The notes beneath the pieces were generated by a model. It saw nothing but the letters and a program-made list of their open reading frames with translations, ran no database searches and was not told the origin of the DNA. The position numbers and the translations under genes are program-made. Shown here one piece after another: positions 37,603 through 46,656 of a DNA stretch of 64,000 nucleotides. Numbering within the stretch: position 1 is the stretch's first letter; each line of letters starts with the position of its first letter. Source of the DNA: Mycolicibacterium aurum (GTDB lineage Bacteria > Actinomycetota > Actinomycetes > Mycobacteriales > Mycobacteriaceae); the NCBI GenBank assembly GCA_900078775.1, contig LT549889.1, forward strand, positions 1,426,001 to 1,490,000, read 5' to 3'.

Positions 37603-38655
37603 ATGGCCGGTGTCCCCGAACTCGTCGACGTCCTCCCGCAGCACCGCTTCGACGAAGCGGCCCTGACCCGTTATCTGGGCGGTCACGGCATCGAAGGCCC
37701 GTTGCTGATCCGGCAGTTCCAGGGCGGACAGAGCAACCCGACCTATCATTTACAAAGCCCGACAGGAGAATTCGTCCTGCGCAAAAAGCCGCCCGGTACG
37801 TTGCTGCCGCGGGCGCACGATGTGGGCCGGGAATACCGGGTGATGTCCGCGCTGGCCGACAGTGATGTGCCGGTGCCGCGGATGCGCACCATGTGCGAGG
37901 ACGACGCGGTGCTCGGTACGCCGTTCTTCGTCATGGATCACGTACCGGGCAGGATCTTCCCCGACCGGGTACTTCGCGAGGGGACGCCCGAGGACCGGGC
38001 CGCGGTGTACCGGGACATGGCCCGGGTGCTGGCCCGTCTGCATTCGGTGGACTGGCGCGCGGCCGGACTGTCGGATTTCGGCCGGCCGGACGGGTACCTG
38101 GCCCGCCAGGTGGCGCTGTGGACCCGGCAGTGGGAGGCCGCCAAGGTCGAGGAGTGCGCCGATATGGACCGGCTGGCCGACTGGCTGCCGCGGCATCTGC
38201 CGGACGGGGACGAGGCCTGCATCGCGCACGGGGATTACCGGCTGGGCAATGTGCTGCTGCATCCCACCGAACCGCGCATCGTGGCGGTGCTGGACTGGGA
38301 GTTGTCCACCATCGGGCACCCGCTGGCCGATCTGGGCTATGCCGCGATGACGTACCACCTGCCCGGGGACACCGATCCGTTGATGGGGGTGGCCGGGGAG
38401 GACCTGAGTGGCACCGGGATCCCGGACGAGGCCGCGTTCGTCGCCGAATACTGCCGGGAGGCCGGCCGCGAGGTACCCGACGAGCTGCCCAGCTATGTGG
38501 TGTTCTCGATGTTCCGGCTGGCGTCCATCGTGGCCGGGGTGTGGCGGCGCGGGCTGGACGGCAACGCCTCGGACGCGCGGGCGGGCACCGACCTTTTCCG
38601 GGACCGCTACCGCGGACTCGCCGAACGAGCGTGGGAGCTGGCCGGCGGGCTGTGA
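37603..38655 (+). CDS. APH-fold phosphotransferase-family protein (FadE36/ACAD10-like)
   Basis: 350 aa aminoglycoside-phosphotransferase fold. Brenner motif HGDYRLGNVLLH at residues 209-220 (catalytic Asp211) and the metal-binding Asp231 in VLDWELSTIGHPLADLGY. N-terminal lysine Lys61/62 in FVLRKKPPG is the likely ATP lysine. In actinobacteria and in human ACAD10/11 such domains accompany acyl-CoA dehydrogenases and phosphorylate 4-hydroxyacyl substrates; here two acyl-CoA dehydrogenase genes follow, so a role in 4-hydroxy-acid catabolism is plausible. Not an antibiotic-resistance gene by context. Confidence 0.88.
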   Translation: MAGVPELVDVLPQHRFDEAALTRYLGGHGIEGPLLIRQFQGGQSNPTYHLQSPTGEFVLRKKPPGTLLPRAHDVGREYRVMSALADSDVPVPRMRTMCEDDAVLGTPFFVMDHVPGRIFPDRVLREGTPEDRAAVYRDMARVLARLHSVDWRAAGLSDFGRPDGYLARQVALWTRQWEAAKVEECADMDRLADWLPRHLPDGDEACIAHGDYRLGNVLLHPTEPRIVAVLDWELSTIGHPLADLGYAAMTYHLPGDTDPLMGVAGEDLSGTGIPDEAAFVAEYCREAGREVPDELPSYVVFSMFRLASIVAGVWRRGLDGNASDARAGTDLFRDRYRGLAERAWELAGGL

Positions 38656-38672
38656 CAAACGCCGGTCTGGTA

Positions 38673-38705
38673 GTAAAGTTCTGGGCTGATGAGAATCGGA
38701 TTCTC
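38673..38705 (+). promoter_or_regulatory. Promoter and palindromic operator of the fadE-echA set
   Basis: TAAAGT at 38673-38678 fits a -10 element. Just downstream GAGAAT-CGG-ATTCTC (38691-38705) is a perfect inverted repeat with 6-base arms, located at the expected transcript start. It lies 22 bases before the acyl-CoA dehydrogenase ATG, whose ribosome-binding site is AAAGGATAG. A TetR-type repressor of fatty-acid genes is the likely reader. Confidence 0.55.
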
Positions 38706-38726
38706 CAGAAAGGATAGGCTCCTCTC

Positions 38727-39605
38727 ATGGATGTTCGGCTGACCAGTGAGCAGCAACAACTGCGGGACGCGGCCGCCAAGCTCGCCGACGATCTCGGTCC
38801 CGGTGCGGTGGGTGAGCTCGAGGACGGCGACCGGGTCGCCCGGCTGGAGAAGACCGTCGCGGCAACCGGTTGGCGCACGCTGCGCTCCGACGGTGCGTCC
38901 GGTGTCGAAGTCGCGCTGGTCGCCGAGGAATTCGGGCGCGGACTGATCGACGTGCCGTTCCTCGGCCCGGTGCTGGCCGACGACCTCGGACACGCCGACG
39001 CCACCGTCGTGGCCGGCGGCATCGCCCCCGACGCCCGCGGGTTCGGCCGGGGAGTCTGGCTCGACGGTGGCAGCGTCACGGTCGCCGATCTGGGCGAAGC
39101 GAGCCCCGGGGTCGACCTGACCCGGTGGGCCGCACCGGTATCCGGCGCGGCCACCGTGGTGGGCGAGATCGATCCGCGGCGGGCCCAGGCACTGGCCCAC
39201 GTGGTCACCGCCGCCGACATCCTCGGCGCCGCCCGCGGCGCCTTCGATCTGGCCTGCGACTACGCCAAGATGCGCGAACAGTACGGCAAGGCGATCGGCT
39301 CATACCAGGCCATCGCACACCTGCTGGCCGAGAGCCTGGTGCTCATCGAGGGATCGATCAGCATCCTGCGGTACGCCGCCTGGGCCGTCGACGAGGAGGA
39401 GCCCGGCGTCGCGGCCGAAGCCGCCCGGGTCGCCAAGGTGTACTGCGCGAAATCCGCGCACACCATCTGTGAGACGTCCATCCAGGTGCACGGCGGCATC
39501 GGCAACACCTGGGAGTGCGCGGCGCACGTCTACCTGCGCCGGGTATTGGTGTCCACCGGCTTGTGGCCGGTCTCGTTGAAGGAGATCTCCGTTGGACTTT
39601 CGTGA
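38727..39605 (+). CDS. Acyl-CoA dehydrogenase, short subunit
   Basis: 292 aa, about 90 residues shorter than a normal acyl-CoA dehydrogenase. It keeps the C-terminal helical FAD/dimer domain (YAKMREQYGKAIGSYQAIAH and QVHGGIGNTWE) but the middle beta-domain is shortened and lacks the SEPGAGSD flavin motif. This is the pattern of the second subunit in heterotetrameric alpha2-beta2 enzymes such as FadE26/27 and FadE28/29 of steroid side-chain degradation. It overlaps the full-length partner by 14 bp. Confidence 0.88.
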   Translation: MDVRLTSEQQQLRDAAAKLADDLGPGAVGELEDGDRVARLEKTVAATGWRTLRSDGASGVEVALVAEEFGRGLIDVPFLGPVLADDLGHADATVVAGGIAPDARGFGRGVWLDGGSVTVADLGEASPGVDLTRWAAPVSGAATVVGEIDPRRAQALAHVVTAADILGAARGAFDLACDYAKMREQYGKAIGSYQAIAHLLAESLVLIEGSISILRYAAWAVDEEEPGVAAEAARVAKVYCAKSAHTICETSIQVHGGIGNTWECAAHVYLRRVLVSTGLWPVSLKEISVGLS

Positions 39606-40674
39606 CTCCGAAGCCGAACTGGTCTTCAGGCAGCGGCTGCGGGAGTGGCTGGCCGAACAGGCGCCGAACTTCCCGAAGTCGACCGAAGAGTACTGGGCCC
39701 GACAGGGGGAGTGGCACCAATCCCTGCACGCCGCAGGGTTTTTCGGTGCCACCTGGCCCAAGGAGTTCGGCGGGTTGGAGCTGCCGCCGGTCTACGACGT
39801 GATCGTGGACGAAGAGTTGGCCCGCGCCGGCGCCCCGCCGCGGCCCAGTCTGGGGTATCTGGTCACCGGTCTGGGGCGGCACGCCGGCAAGGAACTGCAG
39901 CAGCGCTTCCTGCCCGGCATGATCGACGGCACCGAGCGCTGGTGCCAGGGCTTCTCCGAGCCCGGAGCCGGATCCGATCTCGCCTCGCTGACCACCACCG
40001 CCACCCTCGACGGTGACGAGTACGTCATCAACGGGCACAAGATCTGGACCAGCTACTCCGATGTCGCCGACTGGTGTCTGCTGCTGGCCCGCACCGACAA
40101 GGATGTGCCCAAGCACAAAGGCATCTCGGCCTTCCTGATCAACATGCACCAGCCCGGCATCGAACAGCGGCCGCTGAAGATGATCAACGGGGTCAGCAAC
40201 GAATTCGGTCAGGTGCTCTTCGACGGTGCCCGGGTGCCCGCCGCCAATATGGTCGGCAACCCCGGCGACGGCTGGGCGCTGGCCATGACCGTGGTGGGCC
40301 ACGAACGCGAGCCCTCCACCCTCGGCTACGCGGCCCGTTACGAGAAGACGGTCAACCAGCTGGCCCGCAAGAGCGAACCCAGCGACGAATTGGCTTGGGC
40401 CACCGTGCAGGTGCAGGTGCTGCGCCAGCATGTGCGCCGCCGGCTCTCCGAACAGCTCGACGGCATCTCGCACGGCCCGGAGGGCTCCATCGACAAGCTG
40501 CTGATGACCTGGGTCGAACAATCCGTCGGGCACGCGGTGCTGGCGCAGACCGGGACCACCGATCTCGACCTGTTCAACACCTACCTCTACAGCCGCTCGC
40601 AGAGCGTCATGGGCGGCACCTCGCAGATCCAGAAGAACATCATTGCCGGCCGAATCTTGAGAATGGCGGTTTGA
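39592..40674 (+). CDS. Acyl-CoA dehydrogenase, large subunit
   Basis: 360 aa. FAD-binding CQGFSEPGAGSDLASLTT and C-terminal SRSQSVMGGTSQIQKNIIAGRIL. The start is TTG at 39592: a strong AAGGAG ribosome-binding site sits 8 bases upstream and no ATG or GTG is available in frame there. It starts inside the preceding gene and should pair with it as an alpha2-beta2 flavoenzyme that oxidises an acyl-CoA to the trans-2-enoyl-CoA. Confidence 0.92.
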   Translation: MDFRDSEAELVFRQRLREWLAEQAPNFPKSTEEYWARQGEWHQSLHAAGFFGATWPKEFGGLELPPVYDVIVDEELARAGAPPRPSLGYLVTGLGRHAGKELQQRFLPGMIDGTERWCQGFSEPGAGSDLASLTTTATLDGDEYVINGHKIWTSYSDVADWCLLLARTDKDVPKHKGISAFLINMHQPGIEQRPLKMINGVSNEFGQVLFDGARVPAANMVGNPGDGWALAMTVVGHEREPSTLGYAARYEKTVNQLARKSEPSDELAWATVQVQVLRQHVRRRLSEQLDGISHGPEGSIDKLLMTWVEQSVGHAVLAQTGTTDLDLFNTYLYSRSQSVMGGTSQIQKNIIAGRILRMAV

Positions 40675-40675
40675 C

Positions 40676-41443
40676 ATGTACGACATGCCCGAGGAAATCC
40701 AGGTCGAGGCCGACGGCCCGCTGCGCATCATCACGCTGAACCGGCCCGAGGACCTCAACGCCGTCAACGACGATCTGCACGTCGGGCTGGCCCGCATCTG
40801 GAGCCGGCTCAGCCAGGACCGCACCGCGCGCGCAGCGGTGATCACCGGTGCGGGCAAGGCGTTTTCGGCCGGTGGCGATTTCAACTACATCCAGCAGATC
40901 AGCCAGGACGCCGATCTGCGGGCCAAGACCATCGCCGACGGCCGCGAGATCGTGATGGGTATGGTGCGCTGCCGGATCCCGGTGATCGCCGCGGTCAACG
41001 GTCCGGCCGTCGGGCTGGGCTGCAGCGTGGTGGCTTTGAGCGACATCGTCTACATGGCGGAGAAGGCGTTTCTGGCCGATCCCCACGTGCAGGTGGGTCT
41101 GGTGGCCGCCGACGGCGGCCCGCTGGTGTGGCCGATGCAGATGAGCATTCTGCAGGCCAAGGAGTACGCGTTGACCGGCGCCCGGATCCCGGCGGCCAAG
41201 GCCGTCGAACTCGGGCTGGCCAACCACGTCGTCGCCGACCCGCTGGCCGAGGCGATCACCGCGGCCAAGAAGATCCTCGAACTGCCGCAGAAGGCCGTGG
41301 AATCCACCAAGCGGATCCTGAACATGCAGCTGGAGCGTCAGGTGCAGATCACCCTCGACTACGCCACCACCGCAGAGGAACTCACCTTCGGCACCGACGA
41401 GCTGAAGAACAACGTCGCCAAGCTCTTGCAGGGCGGCAAGTAG
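40676..41443 (+). CDS. Enoyl-CoA hydratase/isomerase family protein
   Basis: 255 aa crotonase. Oxyanion-hole segments ITGAGKAFSAGGDF and AAVNGPAVGLGCSVV, and the catalytic-site loop VQVGLVAADGGPLVWP where an Asp replaces the second glutamate. Starts 1 base after the acyl-CoA dehydrogenase stop, so dehydrogenation and hydration of the same acyl-CoA are probably coupled. Substrate unknown. Confidence 0.93.
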   Translation: MYDMPEEIQVEADGPLRIITLNRPEDLNAVNDDLHVGLARIWSRLSQDRTARAAVITGAGKAFSAGGDFNYIQQISQDADLRAKTIADGREIVMGMVRCRIPVIAAVNGPAVGLGCSVVALSDIVYMAEKAFLADPHVQVGLVAADGGPLVWPMQMSILQAKEYALTGARIPAAKAVELGLANHVVADPLAEAITAAKKILELPQKAVESTKRILNMQLERQVQITLDYATTAEELTFGTDELKNNVAKLLQGGK

Positions 41444-41446
41444 GCG

Positions 41447-42349
41447 TCAGGGCAGTCGACTGGCCGGCACATCATCGGTGCCGGCCAGGAACTCCCGCAG
41501 GTGGGTGAAGCCGTCCAGGCGCCACGCGCTGAACGCCCAGATCGTCGCGATACCCGGTAGCGGGCCGAAGGCCGCCCACCAGCGGGCGTGCGGCGGCAGC
41601 ACATCGGCGATCACCTCGGCCCGGGGAACCCCGTCCACGGTCGCCGGCAGCCACTCGTTGAGCAGGATCGTCAACAGCCGGACCGTCTCGAACGGCCCGA
41701 CGACCGAGGCCAATGACCAACTCGCACAGGCGATCAGCAGCGCCCACGGCCAGGCCAGCATCAGCGACTGATCGTCGACGATATCGGCCGCGCAACGCAC
41801 CGACTCGGCCAGGAACGCCAGCCCCAGGACCGCGAACAACACCGCCACCTGGGCGGCCAGCAGATCGTCGAGCACCGAGTTGGCCAACTCGTCGGCGCTG
41901 CGGGTGGGCAGCCCGATGGCCAGCGAGACCAGCCCGGCGACCAGGGCCAGCAGGGTGATGTGTGAGGTCCAGTCGCTGACCCGGCCGAACGAGGCGGTCA
42001 GCGTGCGCACCACCAGATGTGAGGACGCGGCCGGGCCGGTGCGGTAGAGCAGCATCACCACCAGCGCGGAGATCACCACCGAGGTCAGCCACGCCACCAC
42101 CGCGGTGCAGATGATCACCAGTGCCACCGAACCGACCAGTGGGACCAGCAGCGAATCGGTGTCCGAGCTGCTGCGGATCACGATCAGCGGCACCACCCCG
42201 ACGGACAGCACCCCGATCAGCCCGACCAGCAGGGGCAGCGTGAACACGGTGATGGCGCCGGGATCCAGATCGGGGTCGCGCCGCCGGATCGCATTCACCT
42301 CGGCGGTCAGCACCGAGCGGGCATTCCGCCACGAATAGCGTGCCGCCAC
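41447..42349 (-). CDS. Polytopic membrane protein, unknown function
   Basis: 300 aa with five or six hydrophobic segments (for example ITVFTLPLLVGLIGVLSVGVV, VALVIICTAVVAWLTSVVI, ITLLALVAGLVSLAIGL and VAVLFAVLGLAFLAE) and a soluble C-terminus. No family recognised. The GTG start at 42349 directly follows the TAG of the DUF1990 gene, so translation is coupled. Possibly a helper of that protein at the membrane. Confidence 0.75.
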   Translation of the reverse strand: MAARYSWRNARSVLTAEVNAIRRRDPDLDPGAITVFTLPLLVGLIGVLSVGVVPLIVIRSSSDTDSLLVPLVGSVALVIICTAVVAWLTSVVISALVVMLLYRTGPAASSHLVVRTLTASFGRVSDWTSHITLLALVAGLVSLAIGLPTRSADELANSVLDDLLAAQVAVLFAVLGLAFLAESVRCAADIVDDQSLMLAWPWALLIACASWSLASVVGPFETVRLLTILLNEWLPATVDGVPRAEVIADVLPPHARWWAAFGPLPGIATIWAFSAWRLDGFTHLREFLAGTDDVPASRLP

Positions 42350-42823
42350 CTAGACGGCCTTGAGGTAACGCCGGGTGATCAGCCGCTGGGCCAGCCGGGT
42401 GACCGGGCCGCCCAGCTTGCTCCACCACGTCGCGTGCCGGGCGAAGGCCGTCACCTCGGCATGCACGGAGCCGTCGGCCCGGTCGTAGCGCACCGCGAAC
42501 AGTTCCTCGCCGGACTCCGGGTGGCCGGGCAGGGTGCCGTAGGCGAAGCCGCGGCGGTCGGCCTCGTCGAGCAGGTAGACCACCCGGCACGGGGCCCGTA
42601 ACCCGCAGAGGCCGACGGTCACCTCGGTCCCGACGGCGGCGGTGTCCGCGTCGGCGCGCACCAGCACCCCCGCGCCGCGTTGCATCCCCCAGTGCAGGAC
42701 CGCGTCGGCGGCGTCCTGGAAACGGGTGCGGCCGTGGCCGATCACCGCGTGCGCGTGCACGTGCTGATAGCCCGCGGGCAGCGGGCCCCGGGTCGCGCCC
42801 ACTTCCGGGTAGGTGAGATCCAC
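42350..42823 (-). CDS. DUF1990 family protein
   Basis: 157 aa soluble protein with the DUF1990 pattern (AHAVIGHGRTRFQDAADAVLHW and AYGTLPGHPESGEELF). These have a lipid-/START-like beta fold and no known enzymatic activity. GTG at 42823 is 6 bases after a TACCGT -10 element with no ribosome-binding site, which indicates a leaderless transcript. Confidence 0.85.
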   Translation of the reverse strand: MDLTYPEVGATRGPLPAGYQHVHAHAVIGHGRTRFQDAADAVLHWGMQRGAGVLVRADADTAAVGTEVTVGLCGLRAPCRVVYLLDEADRRGFAYGTLPGHPESGEELFAVRYDRADGSVHAEVTAFARHATWWSKLGGPVTRLAQRLITRRYLKAV

Positions 42824-42829
42824 CCGATC

Positions 42830-42857
42830 ACGGTATATCGCCGGCGTGCAATACCGT
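42830..42857. promoter_or_regulatory. Mirror-image divergent leaderless promoters
   Basis: ACGGTAT (42830-42836) and ATACCGT (42851-42857) are perfect inverted repeats. Each contains a TACCGT -10 element pointing outward, and each is 6 or 7 bases from a GTG start codon (42823 on the minus strand, 42865 on the plus strand). Both genes lack a ribosome-binding site. The arms may also be a regulator site. Confidence 0.6.
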
Positions 42858-42864
42858 TGCTGGT

Positions 42865-43485
42865 GTGACGACCGGCGTAGCGCACTCAGGGGGCGGGTTC
42901 AATCCGCCGGATCCCACCGACCGTGGCGGGCCCGATTACGGGCGCTTCATCGAGGCGGTCCGCACCCTGCAGGACCATGCCCGCGCCGCGGACGCCCCCG
43001 ACGAGGTGATCACCGAGGCCGCCGGCCTGATCGAGAAGGTGTCGGCGTTGCTGGCCCCCTACGAGGCCGACGAATGGCACGCGCCGTCGGGCCGGCGGCT
43101 GGATCTGCCCAACCGCGGCAACGTCAGCTCGGTGCCGCTGCGGGTGCACACCACCGAGGACGGCCGGGTCGCGGGCACCGTCCGCTTCCGCCGGTTCCAC
43201 CTGGGCCGCAACGGCGCCGTGCACGGCGGGATGCTCGGGCTGATGTTCGATTCGCTGCTGGGTTACACCACCGCGGTGCTGACCCAGAGCCCCTACCAGC
43301 GCACCGCGCATCTCGGCGTCGACTACCGCAAGATCGTGCCCATCGAGAAGGAGCTGCAGGTCGAGGCCGGTATCGACCGGATCGAGGGCCGCAAGATCAA
43401 CGTGTCCGGCCGGATCCTCGACGACGGCACGGTGCTCACCCAGGGCGACGCCCTGTTCATCCGGCTGAAGCCGGGGCAGCCTTGA
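42865..43485 (+). CDS. PaaI-type thioesterase (hotdog fold)
   Basis: 206 aa. The C-terminal 120 residues form a hotdog domain with NGAVHGGMLGLMFDSLLG; the His-Gly-Gly and the Asp on the following helix fit the PaaI/4HBT-II active site. Hydrolyses an acyl-CoA. GTG at 42865 is leaderless-like. Overlaps the next gene by 3-4 bp (TTGA). Confidence 0.9.
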   Translation: MTTGVAHSGGGFNPPDPTDRGGPDYGRFIEAVRTLQDHARAADAPDEVITEAAGLIEKVSALLAPYEADEWHAPSGRRLDLPNRGNVSSVPLRVHTTEDGRVAGTVRFRRFHLGRNGAVHGGMLGLMFDSLLGYTTAVLTQSPYQRTAHLGVDYRKIVPIEKELQVEAGIDRIEGRKINVSGRILDDGTVLTQGDALFIRLKPGQP

Positions 43486-43904
43486 CCGATCCCGGACAGC
43501 GCAGACGGGCCTGGGCGAGGTGGCGCGACAAGATCCGCGACCGCCCGGTGCTCGACTTCGGCTACCGGATCACCGTGGGTGTCGTCGGCTCCATCGTGCT
43601 GATCGTCGGCATCATCGCCATCCCGTATCCGGGACCGGGCTGGGCCATCGTCTTCCTGGGCCTGGCCATCCTGGCCACCGAATTCCGGTTGGCGCAGGTG
43701 GCGCTGCACTGGGTGCGGGCGCGCTACGACACGCTGATGGCCTGGTTCACCCGCCAGCACATCGCCGTACAAGCGCTGGGGGCGCTGTTCACCACCGCGG
43801 TGGTGCTCGCCACGCTGTGGCTGTTCGGGGCCGTCGGTCTGGTCGCCGGGTGGGCCGGCATCGATTGGCCCTGGCTGAGGAGTCCGATCGGGATCGGGTC
43901 CTAG
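43482..43904 (+). CDS. TIGR02611-family small membrane protein
   Basis: 140 aa with two or three hydrophobic segments (ITVGVVGSIVLIVGIIAIPYPGPGW and ALGALFTTAVVLATLWLFGAVGLVAGWAG). PYPGPGWAIVFLGLAILATEF is the family signature. The start is TTG at 43482 in a TTGA overlap with the thioesterase. In M. tuberculosis a membrane protein of this kind (Rv2617c) also lies just upstream of thrS, so this is conserved neighbourhood. Function unknown. Confidence 0.85.
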   Translation: MTDPGQRRRAWARWRDKIRDRPVLDFGYRITVGVVGSIVLIVGIIAIPYPGPGWAIVFLGLAILATEFRLAQVALHWVRARYDTLMAWFTRQHIAVQALGALFTTAVVLATLWLFGAVGLVAGWAGIDWPWLRSPIGIGS

Positions 43905-43976
43905 CCGGTACGCCCGCCCGTCCCCGATAGCATGGGCCCGATCGTTTCATTGCCTGCACTCCTAGGAGACATTCCG

Positions 43977-46040
43977 ATGACCGCCGCCGCCAGTTCCGCC
44001 CCCGCAGCCCTGCTCAGGGTCGCTGCCGGGACCACCGCAGGGGCTGCGGTGCGCGCGGCGGGGCTGCCCGAGCGCGGCGCCCCGGACGCCATCGTGGTGG
44101 TACGCGACGCCGACGGCCGGCTGCGCGACCTGAGTTGGACCCCCGAGGTCGACGTCGAGGTCGAGGCCGTCGCCGCCGACACCGAGGACGGCCGCAGCGT
44201 CATCCGGCACTCCTGCGCACACGTGCTGGCCCAGGCCGTGCAGGAACTCTTCCCGCAGGCCAAGCTCGGTATCGGCCCGCCGATCACCGACGGCTTCTAC
44301 TACGACTTCGACGTCGCCGAGCCGTTCACCCCGGAGGACCTGGCCAAGCTGGAGAAGCGGATGGCCAAGATCGTCAAGGACGGTCAGCTCTTCTCCCGAC
44401 GGGTGTACGAGTCCAAAGAGCAGGCCCGCGAAGAACTTGCCGGCGAGCCCTACAAGCTCGAACTGGTCGACGACAAGTCCGGCGACCCGGATGTGATGGA
44501 GGTGGGCGGCGACGAACTGACCGCCTACGACAACCTGAACCCGCGCACCAAGGAACGGGTGTGGGGCGATCTGTGCCGCGGCCCGCACATCCCGACCACC
44601 CGGTTCATCCCGGCGTTCAAGCTGACCCGCAGCAGCGCCGCGTACTGGCGCGGCAACCAGAACAACGCCAGCCTGCAGCGCGTCTACGGCACCGCCTGGG
44701 AATCCCAGGAGGCACTTGAGCGCCACCTGGAGTTGATCGAGGAGGCGCAGCGCCGCGACCACCGCAAGCTGGGCGTGGAGCTGGACCTGTTCAGCTTTCC
44801 CGACGAGCTCGGCTCCGGCCTGCCGGTGTTCCACCCCAAGGGCGGCATCATCCGCAAGGAGCTGGAGGACTACTCGCGGGCCAAGCACGAACAGGCCGGC
44901 TACCAGTTCGTCAACACCCCGCACATCACCAAGGAACAGCTCTACATCACGTCGGGGCACCTGGAGTGGTACGCCGACGGCATGTTCCCGCCGATGCACA
45001 TCGACGCGGAGCACAACGAGGACGGCACCGTCCGCAAGCCCGGCCAGGACTACTACCTGAAGCCGATGAACTGCCCGATGCACCATCTGATCTACCGCTC
45101 CCGCGGCCGGTCCTACCGCGAACTTCCCTTGCGGCTCTTCGAATTCGGGTCGGTGTACCGGTACGAGAAGTCCGGTGTGGTGCACGGCCTGACCCGGGTG
45201 CGCGGGATGACCCAGGACGATGCGCACATCTACACCACCCGCGAGCAGATGCGCGAGGAGCTCAGCTCGCTGCTGGGATTCGTGCTCGACCTGCTGAGCG
45301 ACTACGGCCTCGACGACTTCTACCTGGAACTGTCCACCAAGGACCCGGAGAAGTACGTCGGCTCCGACGAGGTGTGGGAGGAGGCCACCGAGACGCTGCG
45401 CCAGGTGGCCGAGGCCTCCGGGCTGGACCTGGTGCCGGATCCGGGCGGCGCCGCGTTCTACGGCCCGAAGATCTCGGTGCAGGTCAAGGACGCGCTGGGG
45501 CGTAACTGGCAGATGTCGACGATCCAGCTCGACTTCAACATGCCGGACCGGTTCGAGCTGGAGTACACCGCCGCCGACGGGACCCGTCAGCGGCCGGTAC
45601 TGATCCACCGGGCCCTGTTCGGCTCCATCGAACGTTTCTTCGGCGTGCTCACCGAGCACTACGCGGGCGCCTTCCCGGCCTGGCTGGCCCCGGTGCAGGT
45701 GGTCGGGGTGCCGGTCGCCGACGCGCACGTCCCCTACCTGGAAGACGTTGCCGCCCAACTGCGCAGCCGCGGGGTGCGGGTCGACGTGGACACCAGCGAC
45801 GACCGGATGGCCAAGAAGATCGTGAACCACACCAACCAGAAGGTGCCGTTCATGCTGCTCGCGGGCGATAAGGACATCGAGGCCGGCGCCATCTCGTTCC
45901 GCTTCGGGGACCGCGGTCAGGTCAACGCGGTGCCGCGGGAGGCGGCCGTCGACGCCATCGTCGACTGGATCGCCCGCCGGGAGAACGCCACCCCGAACGC
46001 GGAACTGTTCGGGGCCGGTATCGAGGGGGCAGGAGCCTGA
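43977..46040 (+). CDS. thrS: Threonyl-tRNA synthetase
   Basis: 687 aa class II synthetase. TGS-like N-terminus, then the editing domain ([11 protein letters not shown] and the second zinc-like CRGPHIP), the catalytic core with [38 protein letters not shown] and motif 3 region [11 protein letters not shown], and the anticodon-binding domain. ATG at 43977 has the ribosome-binding site TAGGAGA; a TAGCAT -10 element at 43927-43932 gives a leader near 40 nt. First gene of the PIM-synthesis run. Confidence 0.97.
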   Translation: MTAAASSAPAALLRVAAGTTAGAAVRAAGLPERGAPDAIVVVRDADGRLRDLSWTPEVDVEVEAVAADTEDGRSVIRHSCAHVLAQAVQELFPQAKLGIGPPITDGFYYDFDVAEPFTPEDLAKLEKRMAKIVKDGQLFSRRVYESKEQAREELAGEPYKLELVDDKSGDPDVMEVGGDELTAYDNLNPRTKERVWGDLCRGPHIPTTRFIPAFKLTRSSAAYWRGNQNNASLQRVYGTAWESQEALERHLELIEEAQRRDHRKLGVELDLFSFPDELGSGLPVFHPKGGIIRKELEDYSRAKHEQAGYQFVNTPHITKEQLYITSGHLEWYADGMFPPMHIDAEHNEDGTVRKPGQDYYLKPMNCPMHHLIYRSRGRSYRELPLRLFEFGSVYRYEKSGVVHGLTRVRGMTQDDAHIYTTREQMREELSSLLGFVLDLLSDYGLDDFYLELSTKDPEKYVGSDEVWEEATETLRQVAEASGLDLVPDPGGAAFYGPKISVQVKDALGRNWQMSTIQLDFNMPDRFELEYTAADGTRQRPVLIHRALFGSIERFFGVLTEHYAGAFPAWLAPVQVVGVPVADAHVPYLEDVAAQLRSRGVRVDVDTSDDRMAKKIVNHTNQKVPFMLLAGDKDIEAGAISFRFGDRGQVNAVPREAAVDAIVDWIARRENATPNAELFGAGIEGAGA

Positions 46041-46044
46041 CAAC

Positions 46045-46656
46045 GTGACCGATCGGGACGCGAAGGATGACGCCATCGTCGACCAGGGCGTCGGCGAACC
46101 CGACCACCTGCAGCGGCTGTGGACTCCGCACCGGATGAGCTATATCGCCGAGTCGCCGATGAAGAAGGGGGCCGGCTCGGCGCAGTCCAAGGAGCCGTTC
46201 ACCGACATCCCCACGATGTCGGATGAGGACGGCCTCATGGTGGCGCGCGGCGATCTCGTCTACGCCGTCCTGAATCTGTACCCGTACAACCCGGGCCACC
46301 TCATGGTGGTGCCCTACCGGCGGGTGTCCGAACTCGAAGACCTGACTGTCGAGGAGACCGCCGAGCTGATGGCCTTCACCCAGAAGGCGATCCGGGTTAT
46401 CAAGGCGGTATCGCGGCCGCACGGCTTCAACGTCGGGCTCAACCTCGGCACCTCGGCGGGCGGTTCGCTGGCCGAGCATCTGCACATGCATGTCGTCCCG
46501 CGCTGGGGCGGGGACGCCAACTTCATCACCATCATCGGCGGGTCGAAGGTGATCCCGCAGCTGCTCGGGGAGACCCGCAGGCTGCTGGCCGACGAGTGGG
46601 CTCGGACCGGGGACGCGGGCGGGGCGAGCGCAGCGACGGGGCATCCGACACAGTGA
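46045..46656 (+). CDS. HIT-family Ap4A phosphorylase
   Basis: 203 aa. Histidine triad SLAEHLHMHVVPRW (HxHxH). The N-terminal LQRLWTPHRMSYI and the position right after thrS match M. tuberculosis Rv2613c, which has been characterised as a diadenosine tetraphosphate phosphorylase. Ap4A is a by-product of aminoacyl-tRNA synthetases, which may explain the coupling to thrS. GTG at 46045 with AGGAG upstream; overlaps pgsA by 4 bp. Confidence 0.93.
   Translation: MTDRDAKDDAIVDQGVGEPDHLQRLWTPHRMSYIAESPMKKGAGSAQSKEPFTDIPTMSDEDGLMVARGDLVYAVLNLYPYNPGHLMVVPYRRVSELEDLTVEETAELMAFTQKAIRVIKAVSRPHGFNVGLNLGTSAGGSLAEHLHMHVVPRWGGDANFITIIGGSKVIPQLLGETRRLLADEWARTGDAGGASAATGHPTQ

Noticed and set aside
37603..38655. 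The APH-fold gene as an aminoglycoside-resistance determinant.
   Set aside because: Its neighbours are acyl-CoA dehydrogenases and an enoyl-CoA hydratase, the context of FadE36/ACAD10-type proteins.
43962..46076. A 704-codon open frame on the minus strand over thrS.
   Set aside because: It is an antisense shadow: the plus strand has a perfect threonyl-tRNA synthetase, the antisense frame has no family motif and it arises from high GC codon bias.
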